Assembly (NCBI GenBank): GCA_008015095.1 | Contig: SSEV01000021.1 | Location: 1-64,000, forward strand | Length of the DNA stretch: 64,000 nucleotides | DNA from: Lysobacteraceae bacterium | GTDB lineage: Bacteria; Pseudomonadota; Gammaproteobacteria; Xanthomonadales; Xanthomonadaceae | Direction: 5' to 3' | Shown here: piece after piece, positions 1 to 8,334 of the stretch | Position numbering within the stretch: position 1 is the first letter of the stretch | How the letters are laid out: every line of letters begins with the position of its first letter | Program-made: the position numbers and the translations under genes | The notes under the pieces: model-generated | What the model was told of the DNA's origin: nothing | Databases searched by the model: none | What the model saw: the letters and a program-made list of their open reading frames with translations, nothing else

Positions 1-1
1 C

Positions 2-46
2 TCCCCGGAAGAGGAATTCGCGATGGAGCACCGCAACAAGGCCTGA
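2..46 (+). CDS. 3' end of an unidentified gene (partial)
   Basis: An open frame enters from the left edge and ends at a TGA at 44-46, giving the tail SPEEEFAMEHRNKA. It lies 69 bases before the glutamine-synthetase-like gene in the same direction, so it may be the preceding gene of that operon. Fourteen residues are too few to name a family. Confidence 0.4.
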   Translation, partial: SPEEEFAMEHRNKA

Positions 47-115
47 TCCGGCGCCCTCCCCCGCGTCGTCCTCCCCTCCCCACGTTTCCTCCATCGCCAC
101 AATCACGGATCCGCC

Positions 116-1483
116 ATGCCCGCACCGCTGAGCTTCGCCGAACTCAAACGCGCTGTCGCCGACGGCGCCATCGACACCGTCGTCGCCTGCATGATCGACA
201 TGCAAGGCAGGCTGATGGGCAAACGCTTCCAGGCCGAGTACTTCGTGGAATCGGCGCACGAAGAGACTCACGCCTGCAACTATCTGCTCGCCGACGACAT
301 CGACATGGAGCCGGTGCCCGGCTACAAAGCTGCGAGTTGGGACCGCGGCTACGGCGATTTCGTGCTCAAACCCGATCTGAGTACCCTGCGCCGCGTGCCT
401 TGGCTGGAAGGCACGGCGCTGGTGCTGTGCGATGTGCTGGATCACCATCACCACGACCTGCCGCACAGTCCGCGCGCGATTCTTAAGCGCCAGGTCGAAC
501 GGCTGCGCGAACGCGGCTGGGTGGGCATGTTCGCCTCGGAGCTTGAGTTCTACCTGTTCGACGAGACTTACGAGGCGTTGCAGGACCGCGATTACCGCGA
601 CCCGAAGACCGCGGGCCGTTACATCGAGGACTACCACATCCTGCAGACCACCCGCGAGGAGCCGGTGATGCGGGCGATGCGCAAGGGCATGCAGGCGGCG
701 GGCATCCCGGTGGAGAACAGCAAAGGCGAATGGGGCCCGGGGCAGGAAGAGTTGAACGTGCGCTACGCCGAAGCGCTGGAGATGGCCGACCGCCATGTCA
801 TCCTCAAGAACGGCTGCAAGGAGATCGCGATCCAGCATGGGAAGGCCATTACGTTCATGGCGAAGTGGCGCTACGACCTGGCCGGCTCCAGCAGCCACAT
901 CCACAACTCACTGTGGAGCGCGAAGACCGGCAAGCCGCTGTTCTTCGATGCCAAGGCCGAGCACGGCATGTCCGATCTGATGGGTGCCTGGGTCGCCGGG
1001 CAGGTGAAGTACGCACGCGACATCACCTTCTTCCTTGCGCCCTACATCAATTCCTACAAGCGCTTCCAGGCCGGCACGTTCGCGCCGACCAAGGCGATGT
1101 GGAGCATCGACAACCGCACCGCCGGCTTCCGCCTGTGCGGCGAAGGCGGCAAGGGCATCCGCATCGAATGCCGCATCGGCGGCGCCGACCTCAATCCGTA
1201 TCTGGCCTTCGCCGCGCTGATCGCCGCGGGTCTGGCCGGCGTCGACGAGAAGCTCAAGCTCGGCAAGCCGCATGCGGGCGATGCGTATCGCGGCGAGTCG
1301 TTGCCGGAAGTCGCCAAGACCCTGCGCGACGCAACCGAGGCGTTACGCGGATCGAAGATGCTGCGCAAGGCTCTGGGCGGCGAAGTCATCGACCATTACG
1401 TCCACACCGCGGAATGGGAGCAGTTCGAGTACGACCGCCGGGTCACCGACTGGGAACTGCGGCGCGGTTTCGAGCGTTACTGA
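116..1483 (+). CDS. glutamine synthetase family protein (gamma-glutamyl-amine ligase type)
   Basis: 455 aa, full length for the GS/PuuA group. It shows an N-terminal beta-grasp region (MIDMQGRLMGKRF) and a catalytic domain with the SELEFYLF stretch, the ATP-binding region ending in AGSSSHIHNSLW, NRTAGFRLCGEGGKGIRIE and the IGGADLNPYLA motif. Members of this branch usually ligate glutamate to an amine (putrescine, ethanolamine, isopropylamine) using ATP rather than making glutamine. An aldehyde dehydrogenase and an iron alcohol dehydrogenase follow in the same direction, which fits oxidation of a gamma-glutamylated amine or amino alcohol in the cytoplasm. The real substrate cannot be read from the sequence. 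The true nitrogen-assimilation GlnA is normally near 470 aa with an adenylylation Tyr region, not evident here. Confidence 0.88.
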   Translation: MPAPLSFAELKRAVADGAIDTVVACMIDMQGRLMGKRFQAEYFVESAHEETHACNYLLADDIDMEPVPGYKAASWDRGYGDFVLKPDLSTLRRVPWLEGTALVLCDVLDHHHHDLPHSPRAILKRQVERLRERGWVGMFASELEFYLFDETYEALQDRDYRDPKTAGRYIEDYHILQTTREEPVMRAMRKGMQAAGIPVENSKGEWGPGQEELNVRYAEALEMADRHVILKNGCKEIAIQHGKAITFMAKWRYDLAGSSSHIHNSLWSAKTGKPLFFDAKAEHGMSDLMGAWVAGQVKYARDITFFLAPYINSYKRFQAGTFAPTKAMWSIDNRTAGFRLCGEGGKGIRIECRIGGADLNPYLAFAALIAAGLAGVDEKLKLGKPHAGDAYRGESLPEVAKTLRDATEALRGSKMLRKALGGEVIDHYVHTAEWEQFEYDRRVTDWELRRGFERY

Positions 1484-1564
1484 TCGGGCGCACGATGATT
1501 CTGAATACGCTGGAAAACGGGCGGTCGAAACGAACTCGACCGAAACGCAATTGAAGAGGCGCGC

Positions 1565-2962
1565 ATGTCCGATCTGATCCGATTGATCTCCCCCGTCGAT
1601 GGCAGCGTCTACGCCGAACGCCGCTGCGCCGACGACGCCGCGATCGCCGATGCGCTCGCGATCGCGGCCGAAGCGCAACGCCAGTGGCGTCGCGAACCGA
1701 TCGGTCATCGTGCGATGTATTGCAGCACCGCCGTAGACGCGATGCTGTCGATGCGCGATGCGATCGTGCCCGAGCTGGCCTGGCAAATGGGTCGGCCCGT
1801 ACGCTACGGCGCAGGCGAATTGCGCGGCTTCGAAGAACGCGCACGTCATATGATCGCGATCGCCGAGGACGCGCTTGCCAAAGTCGAACCGGGCGAAAAA
1901 CCTGGTTTCCACCGCTATATCCGCCGCGAACCGCTGGGCACGGTGCTGGTCATCGCGCCTTGGAACTACCCTTACCTGACCGCGGTGAATTCGGTGATCC
2001 CGGCGCTAATGGCTGGCAACGCGGTGATTCTCAAGCATGCGGCGCAGACCCTGTTGGTGGGCGAGCGCTTCGCGCGTGCGTTCGAAATCGCCGGTCTGCC
2101 AGCTGGGCTGTTCCAACATCTGGTGATGGATCACGGACAGACCGCACGCGTGATCGCTTCGGGCAAGGTAAGGCAGGTGAATTTCACCGGCTCGGTCGCC
2201 GGCGGCCGCGCGATCGAAGCAGCCGCAAGCGGCCACTTCCTCGGCGTCGGACTCGAGCTCGGCGGCAAGGATCCGGCCTATGTCCGCTCGGATGCGGATC
2301 TTGGATTCGCAGTCGAAAATCTGGTCGACGGCAGTTTCTTCAATTCCGGGCAGAGCTGCTGCGGCATCGAACGCATCTATGTCGACCGCAAGGTCTATCG
2401 CGAATTCGTCGATCGATTCGTGCACTTGACCGAGGCCTACGTGCTCGGAAACCCGCTGGAGGAAACGACCACGCTCGGCCCGCTGATCAAAACGTCCAGC
2501 GCCGAGTTCGTGCGCGGACAAATCGCCGAAGCGCTCGCCAAGGGCGCCAGGGCGCTGATCGACGCGAGGCGCTTCAGCGCCGACGCGCAGGGCACGCCTT
2601 ACATGGCGCCGCAAGTGCTCGTCGATGTCGACCATTCGATGTCGGTGATGCGCGATGAAAGCTTGGGCCCCGTGGTCGGGTTCATGCCGGTCGACGACGA
2701 CCAGGAAGCGATCGCGCTGATGAACGACAGCCCTTACGGCCTGACCGCGTCGATATGGACCGCCGACGCCGACGCCGCGGAACACATCGGCGACGCCATC
2801 GAGACCGGGACCGTTTTTATGAACCGCTGCGATTATCTCGATCCGGCGCTGGCCTGGACCGGCGTCAAGGACACCGGCCGCGGCGCGACCTTGTCGCGCA
2901 TCGGTTACGAAACACTGACCCGACCGAAATCCTTCCATCTCCGTCGCGAGATCCCCGCATGA
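1565..2962 (+). CDS. NAD(P)-dependent aldehyde dehydrogenase
   Basis: 465 aa, a complete class of the ALDH superfamily. Visible motifs are the WNYP cofactor loop, FTGSVAGG (NAD-binding turn), the general-base Glu at about residue 231 in LELGGKDP, and the catalytic Cys at about 265 in GQSCCG. The enzyme oxidises an aldehyde to its acid. It begins 81 bases after the GS-like gene and overlaps the following alcohol dehydrogenase by four bases (ATGA), so the three are very likely co-transcribed and co-translated. A role in oxidising a gamma-glutamylated aminoaldehyde is inferred from the operon, not from residues. Confidence 0.92.
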   Translation: MSDLIRLISPVDGSVYAERRCADDAAIADALAIAAEAQRQWRREPIGHRAMYCSTAVDAMLSMRDAIVPELAWQMGRPVRYGAGELRGFEERARHMIAIAEDALAKVEPGEKPGFHRYIRREPLGTVLVIAPWNYPYLTAVNSVIPALMAGNAVILKHAAQTLLVGERFARAFEIAGLPAGLFQHLVMDHGQTARVIASGKVRQVNFTGSVAGGRAIEAAASGHFLGVGLELGGKDPAYVRSDADLGFAVENLVDGSFFNSGQSCCGIERIYVDRKVYREFVDRFVHLTEAYVLGNPLEETTTLGPLIKTSSAEFVRGQIAEALAKGARALIDARRFSADAQGTPYMAPQVLVDVDHSMSVMRDESLGPVVGFMPVDDDQEAIALMNDSPYGLTASIWTADADAAEHIGDAIETGTVFMNRCDYLDPALAWTGVKDTGRGATLSRIGYETLTRPKSFHLRREIPA

Positions 2963-4119
2963 GCGCACGCGCCAACTGGAACTACCCCACCACCGTACGC
3001 TTCGGCGCCGGACGCATCGCCGAACTGGCCGAGGTCTGCGCCACGCATGGCATCCGTCGGCCATTGCTGGTGACCGACGCAGGACTGGCGAGCGCGCCGA
3101 TCACGCAAGACGCGCTTGAACGCCTGCGCGCGGGCGGATTGCAGGCGGCGCTGTTCGCCGATCTCAAGCCCAATCCGGTCGCGGCCAATCTCGACGCCGG
3201 TTTGCGCGCCTATCGCGAAGGCGGCCACGACGGTGTAGTCGCCTTCGGCGGCGGCAGTGGACTGGACACCGGCAAATTGATCGCGTTTATGAGCGGACAG
3301 ACCCGACCTGTCTGGGATTTCGAGGATATCGGCGACTGGTGGACACGCGCCGATGCCGATGGCATCGCGCCGATCATCGCGGTGCCGACCACCGCAGGCA
3401 CAGGCTCCGAAGTCGGCCGCGCGGGTGTGCTCACCGACGAGATCACGCATACCAAGAAAATCATCTTCCATCCGAAGATGATGCCGCGCGTGGTGATCTG
3501 CGACCCCGCGCTGACCGTAGGCATGCCCGCGAAGATCACCGTCGGCACCGGAATGGACGCGCTCTCGCACTGTCTCGAAGCCTATTGCGCGCCGGGCTTC
3601 CACCCGATGGCCGACGGCATCGCGGTGGAGGGCATGCGTCTGGTGGCGCGTGCGCTGCCGCGCGTCTGCGCGCACCCGGACGATCTGGACGCGCGCGGCG
3701 AGATGATGGCCGCGGCGGCGATGGGCGCCACCGCGTTCCAGAAAGGCCTCGGCGGCATGCACGCGCTGTCGCACCCGGTCGGCGCGCTGTTCGATACGCA
3801 TCACGGGATGACCAATGCGGTGTTCATGCCTTACGTGCTCGCTTTCAATCGCAGCGAAATTGCGCAACGCATCGCCCGGCTCTCGGCGTATATCGGCCTG
3901 CAGCGCGCCGACTTCGCCGGGTTCCTCGACTGGATATTGGAACTGCGCGCTACGCTCGGCGTACCGCACACCTTGCCGGAACTCGGCGTCGATCCGTCAC
4001 GCGCCGCCGAGATCGCGCCGATGGCGGCGGCCGATCCATCCGCGGGCGGGAATCCCTTGCCGTTCGATGCGCGCGCCGCCGCGCAGGTATTCGAAGCCGC
4101 GTGCGAGGGGCGGTTGTAG
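2959..4119 (+). CDS. iron-containing alcohol dehydrogenase
   Basis: 386 aa from the ATG that overlaps the aldehyde dehydrogenase stop codon (ATGA). A longer open frame exists upstream but lies inside the ALDH gene, so the short start is preferred. The protein begins MSARANWNYPTTVRFG, has the dinucleotide-binding GGGSGLDTGK and TTAGTGSEV segments, and the group III metal-binding region DALSHCLEAY followed by GGMHALSHPVGALFDTHHG with the expected Asp and His ligands. These enzymes interconvert alcohols and aldehydes with NAD(H). Placed after GS-like and ALDH genes, it could supply the alcohol-to-aldehyde step for a glutamylated amino alcohol such as ethanolamine; this is inference. Confidence 0.92.
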   Translation: MSARANWNYPTTVRFGAGRIAELAEVCATHGIRRPLLVTDAGLASAPITQDALERLRAGGLQAALFADLKPNPVAANLDAGLRAYREGGHDGVVAFGGGSGLDTGKLIAFMSGQTRPVWDFEDIGDWWTRADADGIAPIIAVPTTAGTGSEVGRAGVLTDEITHTKKIIFHPKMMPRVVICDPALTVGMPAKITVGTGMDALSHCLEAYCAPGFHPMADGIAVEGMRLVARALPRVCAHPDDLDARGEMMAAAAMGATAFQKGLGGMHALSHPVGALFDTHHGMTNAVFMPYVLAFNRSEIAQRIARLSAYIGLQRADFAGFLDWILELRATLGVPHTLPELGVDPSRAAEIAPMAAADPSAGGNPLPFDARAAAQVFEAACEGRL

Positions 4120-4307
4120 ACCGATAGATTCGGCTTGCAGCGGCTTGAACGGCCCGTTCAAATCTCTCCTCCGCGAATGAAGTCCGAACTTCGGTGAAGC
4201 AGATGTCGCACCCGCCGGAGAGCGACAGCGCGACAGGAAACAAACTCACGATATCGCCGGGAATGAGATCTCCGCCGTGGCGGTCGATGGCCGGTACGGC
4301 GATTCTT

Positions 4308-5090
4308 TCAGTAACAGCCCAGTCCGGCGACGATCAACGCACGAATCGCCCGCTGCACGCTGGCGGCGCGGGCCGCGTCATATTCGAAACTGTCCTCGTC
4401 CATATAGATGCGCTGGCTGATTTCCAACTGCACCGCATCGATCCCGTTCGCAGGGTCGCCGTAATGCCGGGTGATGTAGCCGCCCTTGAACCGGCCGTTG
4501 ACCACCCAGCCGTAGTCGTTCTGCGCCTGCAATGCCGCTTCGATCCGAGATTGGCGTTCGTGGCCGCAACTTGCTCCCGATGCGGTGCCGAGATTCAGAT
4601 CGGGTAATCGCCCCTCGAACAGGAATGGACATTCGCCACGGATGGAATGCCCTTCCCATAGCAGCACGCGATCGTGCGCCGTGCGCAGGCGCGCCAACTC
4701 GTCGTTCAGCGCATCATGATACGGACGCCAGTAAGTCTCGACGCGCGCCGCGATCTCTTCGGCATCGGGTTCCTGGCCCGGCACATACACCGGCTCGCCG
4801 CTGAACTGCACCACCGGACATAGGCCCGTGGTGTTTTGCCCAGGGTAAAGCGACACATCGTCCGAAGAGCGATTGAGATCGATCACGTAGCGCGAGAATC
4901 TCGGCGCCAGCATCGACGCGCCCAGATCGTGCGCGAAGGCATAGAGACGCGAGATATTCCAATCGGTGTCCGGCGCCCGCCGCGCACGCGGCGTCATCCG
5001 CGCAGCCAGTGGGCCGGGAATTTCACTGCCATCGTGAGGCAGACTGATCAGCAGCGGCGCGCTGCCGCGGTGTAAGGTGCAGACGTCCAT
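4308..5090 (-). CDS. hutG: N-formylglutamate amidohydrolase (HutG-like)
   Basis: 260 aa, the usual length of the N-formylglutamate deformylase family. It shows the N-terminal ISLPHDG segment, the DTDW motif, YVIDLNRS, the LLWEGHSIRG segment and NGRFKGGYITRHYG, which carry the metal-binding and catalytic residues of this zinc amidohydrolase family. The known reaction is hydrolysis of N-formyl-L-glutamate to formate and glutamate, the last step of one histidine degradation route. No other hut gene is present here, so it may act in isolation or on another N-formyl compound. It is convergent with the alcohol dehydrogenase. Confidence 0.85.
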   Translation of the reverse strand: MDVCTLHRGSAPLLISLPHDGSEIPGPLAARMTPRARRAPDTDWNISRLYAFAHDLGASMLAPRFSRYVIDLNRSSDDVSLYPGQNTTGLCPVVQFSGEPVYVPGQEPDAEEIAARVETYWRPYHDALNDELARLRTAHDRVLLWEGHSIRGECPFLFEGRLPDLNLGTASGASCGHERQSRIEAALQAQNDYGWVVNGRFKGGYITRHYGDPANGIDAVQLEISQRIYMDEDSFEYDAARAASVQRAIRALIVAGLGCY

Positions 5091-5250
5091 GCCGGCGAGT
5101 GTACCGGTATGGGCCGCATTCGAGCCATGCGTTCATCTGCCGATGCGGTTTTCAGATATTCCTCACCTCTCACGCACAGGGATGACGCGCTCGCCAAGCA
5201 GGCGCCTGCGCGCTTGACGGCGTCGCAGACGCAGACCTAGTTGAGTCTGC

Positions 5251-5289
5251 GATGCCCGAACAACACCAGAGTGGCGTTGTTCGGGCATC
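5251..5289. repeat. strong intergenic hairpin
   Basis: A 14-bp perfect inverted repeat (5251-5264 against 5276-5289), extendable to 18 bp with one mismatch and a 3-nt loop. It lies 17 bases beyond the stop of the DUF2892 gene on the minus strand. There is no T-tract on either side, so it is not a classic Rho-independent terminator. It may instead protect mRNA 3' ends or act as a REP-like element. A second small hairpin (gcagac ... gtctgc, 5231-5250) adjoins it. Confidence 0.5.
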
Positions 5290-5305
5290 CCTTAACGGAG
5301 CCCCC

Positions 5306-5503
5306 TCAGGACTTCACCTTGCAGGTATTCACGCCGAGCAGGGTGTACAGCGGGCACCAGCCCATGAGCGAGGTGAACAACGGCACGATGCCAATCAGGC
5401 CGAGATACTTCATCGGCGCCTCCAGCACGAACAGCAGGCTGAGCAGGCCGAGACCGATGACGATACGGAGGATCTTGTCGATGGAACCGACGTTCTTTTG
5501 CAT
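5306..5503 (-). CDS. DUF2892 (YgaP C-terminal-like) small membrane protein
   Basis: 65 aa from the ATG at 5503, preceded by a GGAGA ribosome-binding site. A longer frame reading back into the regulator gene is not needed. The start MQKNVGSIDKILRIVIGLG and the helix pair with GWCPLYTLLGVNTCK are typical of the DUF2892 inner-membrane domain, which in YgaP is attached to a rhodanese. The conserved WCPLY and NTC segments are intact. The gene lies 58 bases downstream of a Crp/Fnr-type regulator in the same direction, a common pairing, so it is likely controlled with or by that regulator. The function of stand-alone DUF2892 proteins is unknown; a link to sulfane sulfur or redox stress is inferred. 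Confidence 0.85.
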   Translation of the reverse strand: MQKNVGSIDKILRIVIGLGLLSLLFVLEAPMKYLGLIGIVPLFTSLMGWCPLYTLLGVNTCKVKS

Positions 5504-5561
5504 GGGAAGTCTCCATTGGGTTGTCCGACGGGAGACAGCATATGCGCCGCCGCCATGGGAC

Positions 5562-6281
5562 TCAGTGACCTTTGTCACCGGCCCTCTCGCCGGCAGCCAG
5601 GGCGCGCACCCCCTCGGCGTCGGCGATCCGCACGCCCGAACGCGACAGTTCGACCAGCCCCTGCTCGGCCATCTGGCCCAGGGTACGAGTCACCATCTCG
5701 CGCACGCTGCCGATCTCGTCGGCGATCTGCTGATGGGTCATGGCGATACTGAGAAACCCCGCATCGGCGCGTTCGACCAAGAATTCGCCGATCCGGCGGT
5801 CCAGACGATGGAACGCCAAGCGCTCCACGCGCTCCATCAGCCCGGCCAGTCGCTCGGACAAGGTCGCGAACAGAAACCCGCGGAACGCCGGAGACTCGGC
5901 GATCATGCGCTGGAACAGCGACGCGGGCACCATCGCCAACCGCAAAGCGCCCTCGGCCGCACCATCGGCGCTGTAATCCGAACCACCGAGCAGACAACTG
6001 GAGGTGAGCACGCAGGTTTCGCCGCGCGCGACTCGATAAAGCACGATCTCGCGCCCGGCCTCGGAACGCTTGAACACCTTGACCGCGCCTTGCAACACCA
6101 GCGGCAGGCCGCCGCAACCCTGATGCTCGCCAAAGACCATGGCGCCGTCGCGGAACTCATGCACCGCACTCGCGGCCATCACCGCCTCACGTAACGCCGC
6201 AGGCAGTTCCTGCAACAGGGGATACGCCGCACTCAGGGTCTGCGCCAAGGCCTGCTCGTGCTGCGCCCCGCCCATCGTCAT
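5562..6281 (-). CDS. Crp/Fnr family transcriptional regulator
   Basis: 239 aa from the ATG at 6281 (a second ATG lies two codons later). Residues about 30-140 form the cyclic-nucleotide-binding-fold sensor (QGAVKVFKRSEAGREIVLY, GETCVLTSSCLLGG), followed by the dimerisation helix and a C-terminal winged helix (MTHQQIADEIGSVREMVTRTLGQMAEQGLVEL), where SVREMVTR is the recognition helix. It lacks the four-Cys FNR iron-sulfur signature, though TCVLTSSC is conserved in this subgroup. The putative target is the DUF2892 gene just downstream. Its start codon sits inside the left copy of the 29-bp repeat that borders island A, and the ATG overlaps a relic dadA stop (ATGA), implying it once directly followed dadA. 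Confidence 0.9.
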   Translation of the reverse strand: MTMGGAQHEQALAQTLSAAYPLLQELPAALREAVMAASAVHEFRDGAMVFGEHQGCGGLPLVLQGAVKVFKRSEAGREIVLYRVARGETCVLTSSCLLGGSDYSADGAAEGALRLAMVPASLFQRMIAESPAFRGFLFATLSERLAGLMERVERLAFHRLDRRIGEFLVERADAGFLSIAMTHQQIADEIGSVREMVTRTLGQMAEQGLVELSRSGVRIADAEGVRALAAGERAGDKGH

Positions 6282-6306
6282 ACAAACCGCTCCGGGCGGT
6301 AGGGCG
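6278..6306. repeat. 29-bp direct repeat, left copy (relic of dadA 3' end)
   Basis: An exact copy of 8306-8334. Read on the minus strand it encodes the last residues of the DadA-like protein (PYRPERFV then stop), with the TGA overlapping the ATG of the Crp/Fnr gene. It marks the left border of island A. Exact identity over 29 bp with immediate divergence on both sides indicates duplication of one site, as at an attachment or insertion site. Confidence 0.85.
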
Positions 6307-6535
6307 CCGAAGTGCGCTCAAAGCCTAGAGAAACTGACATAGGATCAATCGAATCCTGAGCACAGGGCCGGAGGGGCATCGTCTCACAAGAGGCTGAGAT
6401 ATTGCATTGTCTTGAGGGGCGACTGGCACGGATTGACAAACATTTCACCTTGATTGGAAGCTGAGCCCTTGATTCCGTGCCCGCCGCATCCCAAAGCGGC
6501 TCATCTTCTCCGGACCAGCCTGGAAAGAATAACAA

Positions 6536-8251
6536 ATGGACCCCAGTTCAGGATCGTTTTCGTTGAAAGTTTGGGCGGTAAAACAGCTTCTGAACTTGTA
6601 CAACAAGTTGCCCATTACTTGGCAAGAAACTATGCAACGTTCCACGCCATCGATGTTTATGTTGGCCGCCCTTGTCTTCGCCTTTGTGGCCTCAGCCTTC
6701 GCAGTGTTTGGCAATGATATGTGGTTGCTACTGGTCGCCATTACGGCCGTTTGCTCGCTGATATCGTCCGCACTTTTTTGGCGTAGGCACAAGATTCTCA
6801 ACGAAGTCTTGTGCATCGAAGATTGGAACTTCGGACAAGAGACTTCCGAGAACGCGAAAAAACACCTGGCTTCCGCGAAAAAAGATATCCATGTGATGTG
6901 TTTCGGTTTCGGAAAGTACGCAAACACTCTAGATGTCAGCCAAGGCAGCGGTGAACAACCCCACTTGAAAAACGCATTCGAACGAGTTCTTGAACGGAGC
7001 GGAAAAATACAAATCCTTGCCATGGATCCTTTTTCCAAGGATCTGCCTGATTACACGGCCGGAGACAGCCCTGAAACAAGGGAAGCACAAGCAAGGAACC
7101 GCAGAAAAGAGATGATCAAAAATCTATGGCGACTGGCAGGAATTTCCGATGAATTCAAGACAAACTGCATTGAAATTCGGACCTATGCGCAAGCCACCGA
7201 AGCGCCACAGACATCGTTCCGGCTGTTTATGTCCGACAGTGAAAGGATCTTTCTTTCGATGTATCAGGCCCGATACCGTAAGGAAGACGCCAAGGAGAGA
7301 ATCAACGAAATCGTCATCAAGAGCCCTACCGGGCCCAAAGACAACGACAAAGGGCAGTACAACCGTTCGCTGTTTGCGGGATTCAAACGACTCTTCGAAT
7401 ACCAGTGGGAAATCGCGCGCCCTATGCAGTTCCGCACATTAGCGCTGGACCTCAACACTACAGCCCTATCGGAAGACGAGATTACGCGCGTCGTATCGGC
7501 ACTGGACGACTACTGTCTCGCGATCCACAAGAAGACTTTTGACGCATTCCTAAAAAGCGGAAAAGTGATCGCAGCGGCGATCGCCGGCAAAGACAGCATG
7601 GCTGCGATCGCGAACAAGATCGATTCTGGACAATGCGAACTCGTCGTGCCGATTATTGTCGTTGTTCCTACCGAAACAGGACAAGAACATAAACGGCTGG
7701 ATACGCTCGCCAATCTGAGAAAGGCGCTCAAGAACAAAGACTGCCTGACCCCGGCAATCGTTCTGCATGATGACGGAGGCATTTGGCGGGAGGTCAACCA
7801 GGACTTTTCCGAATATTCCGACACCATCATTCCCGCCCCTTGTGTCGGATGCCACTTCTACCTGCACCTGATCCGCTCCATGATCGCCGCGAAATTGGGA
7901 ATCAAGCGCGTCATTTCCGGTGATCGCGAAAAACACGGGCAGAAAATAAAACTCAATCAAACAAAAGGGGTATTGGACAGCCTGATCAGCAAGAGCAAGA
8001 CCAAATATGGGATAGAACTGGAGCTCCCATTGCGCGGAATTCAGGACGACCAGGAGATATGGCGAATCCTGAGAAATTTCAACCTTACCGGCGAGAACAT
8101 TCAAGATACGACCTGTCTTTTTTCAGGAAAAGGCCTGATCGTCGACAACGACGCCCGTATCACGCACGCTAATAATTATTTGGAAAGAGTCGTTTCTGCC
8201 CACTACGACGTGGCAACGAAAATCTACGGATCCGCCGAACAATCCGCATGA
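6536..8251 (+). CDS. module A: two-helix membrane protein with PLD-like and PP-loop ATPase-like domains
   Basis: 571 aa, ATG with GGAAAG upstream. Two adjacent membrane helices lie at about residues 40-59 and 62-83. Residues about 105-295 match in pattern the soluble parts of the two other membrane proteins in this region (small hydrophobic strand then glycine, RSGKIQILAMDP, then SFRLFMSDSERIFLSMYQ), resembling a phospholipase-D-like fold without HKD motifs. Residues about 330-520 look like an ATP pyrophosphatase: AGKDSMAAI at 350-358 in place of SGGxDS, VVPIIVVVPTE, a CVGCH motif at 436-440, and VISGDREKHGQKIKLNQT. QueC, NAD synthetase and tRNA-modifying enzymes share this fold; which reaction is performed is unknown. 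GC is lower than in neighbouring genes. I cannot match the whole protein to a named family. Confidence 0.75.
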   Translation: MDPSSGSFSLKVWAVKQLLNLYNKLPITWQETMQRSTPSMFMLAALVFAFVASAFAVFGNDMWLLLVAITAVCSLISSALFWRRHKILNEVLCIEDWNFGQETSENAKKHLASAKKDIHVMCFGFGKYANTLDVSQGSGEQPHLKNAFERVLERSGKIQILAMDPFSKDLPDYTAGDSPETREAQARNRRKEMIKNLWRLAGISDEFKTNCIEIRTYAQATEAPQTSFRLFMSDSERIFLSMYQARYRKEDAKERINEIVIKSPTGPKDNDKGQYNRSLFAGFKRLFEYQWEIARPMQFRTLALDLNTTALSEDEITRVVSALDDYCLAIHKKTFDAFLKSGKVIAAAIAGKDSMAAIANKIDSGQCELVVPIIVVVPTETGQEHKRLDTLANLRKALKNKDCLTPAIVLHDDGGIWREVNQDFSEYSDTIIPAPCVGCHFYLHLIRSMIAAKLGIKRVISGDREKHGQKIKLNQTKGVLDSLISKSKTKYGIELELPLRGIQDDQEIWRILRNFNLTGENIQDTTCLFSGKGLIVDNDARITHANNYLERVVSAHYDVATKIYGSAEQSA

Positions 8252-8305
8252 TGGCGCGCCCGCGCGAGCGTCCGCTTCACGCGAAGGCAACGCACACCGC
8301 TGTCC

Positions 8306-8334
8306 TCATACAAACCGCTCCGGGCGGTAGGGCG
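8306..8334. repeat. 29-bp direct repeat, right copy (dadA 3' end)
   Basis: The in-place copy: the last eight codons plus stop of the DadA-like gene on the minus strand. Identical to 6278-6306. It forms the right border of island A. Confidence 0.85.

Larger units (their letters stand above)
6278..8334. mobile_element. island A: single-gene insertion between dadA and the Crp/Fnr gene
   Basis: About 2.03 kb from repeat to repeat, bounded by exact 29-bp direct repeats that are the 3' end of the dadA-like gene. Both flanking genes run on the minus strand and would be joined by an ATGA overlap if the segment and one repeat were removed. The cargo is one plus-strand gene with visibly lower GC. No integrase, transposase or terminal inverted repeat is seen, so the mover is absent or acts in trans. 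Insertion is inferred; the repeats and the restored junction are read directly. Confidence 0.65.

Noticed and set aside
6278-6535. A small minus-strand protein ending in PYRPERFV
   Set aside because: It only continues the relic dadA end into island sequence; no start signal or family features. Treated as part of the repeat.
6536-8251. Toxin-antitoxin or restriction-modification interpretation of module A
   Set aside because: No nuclease, methyltransferase or small partner gene is present.
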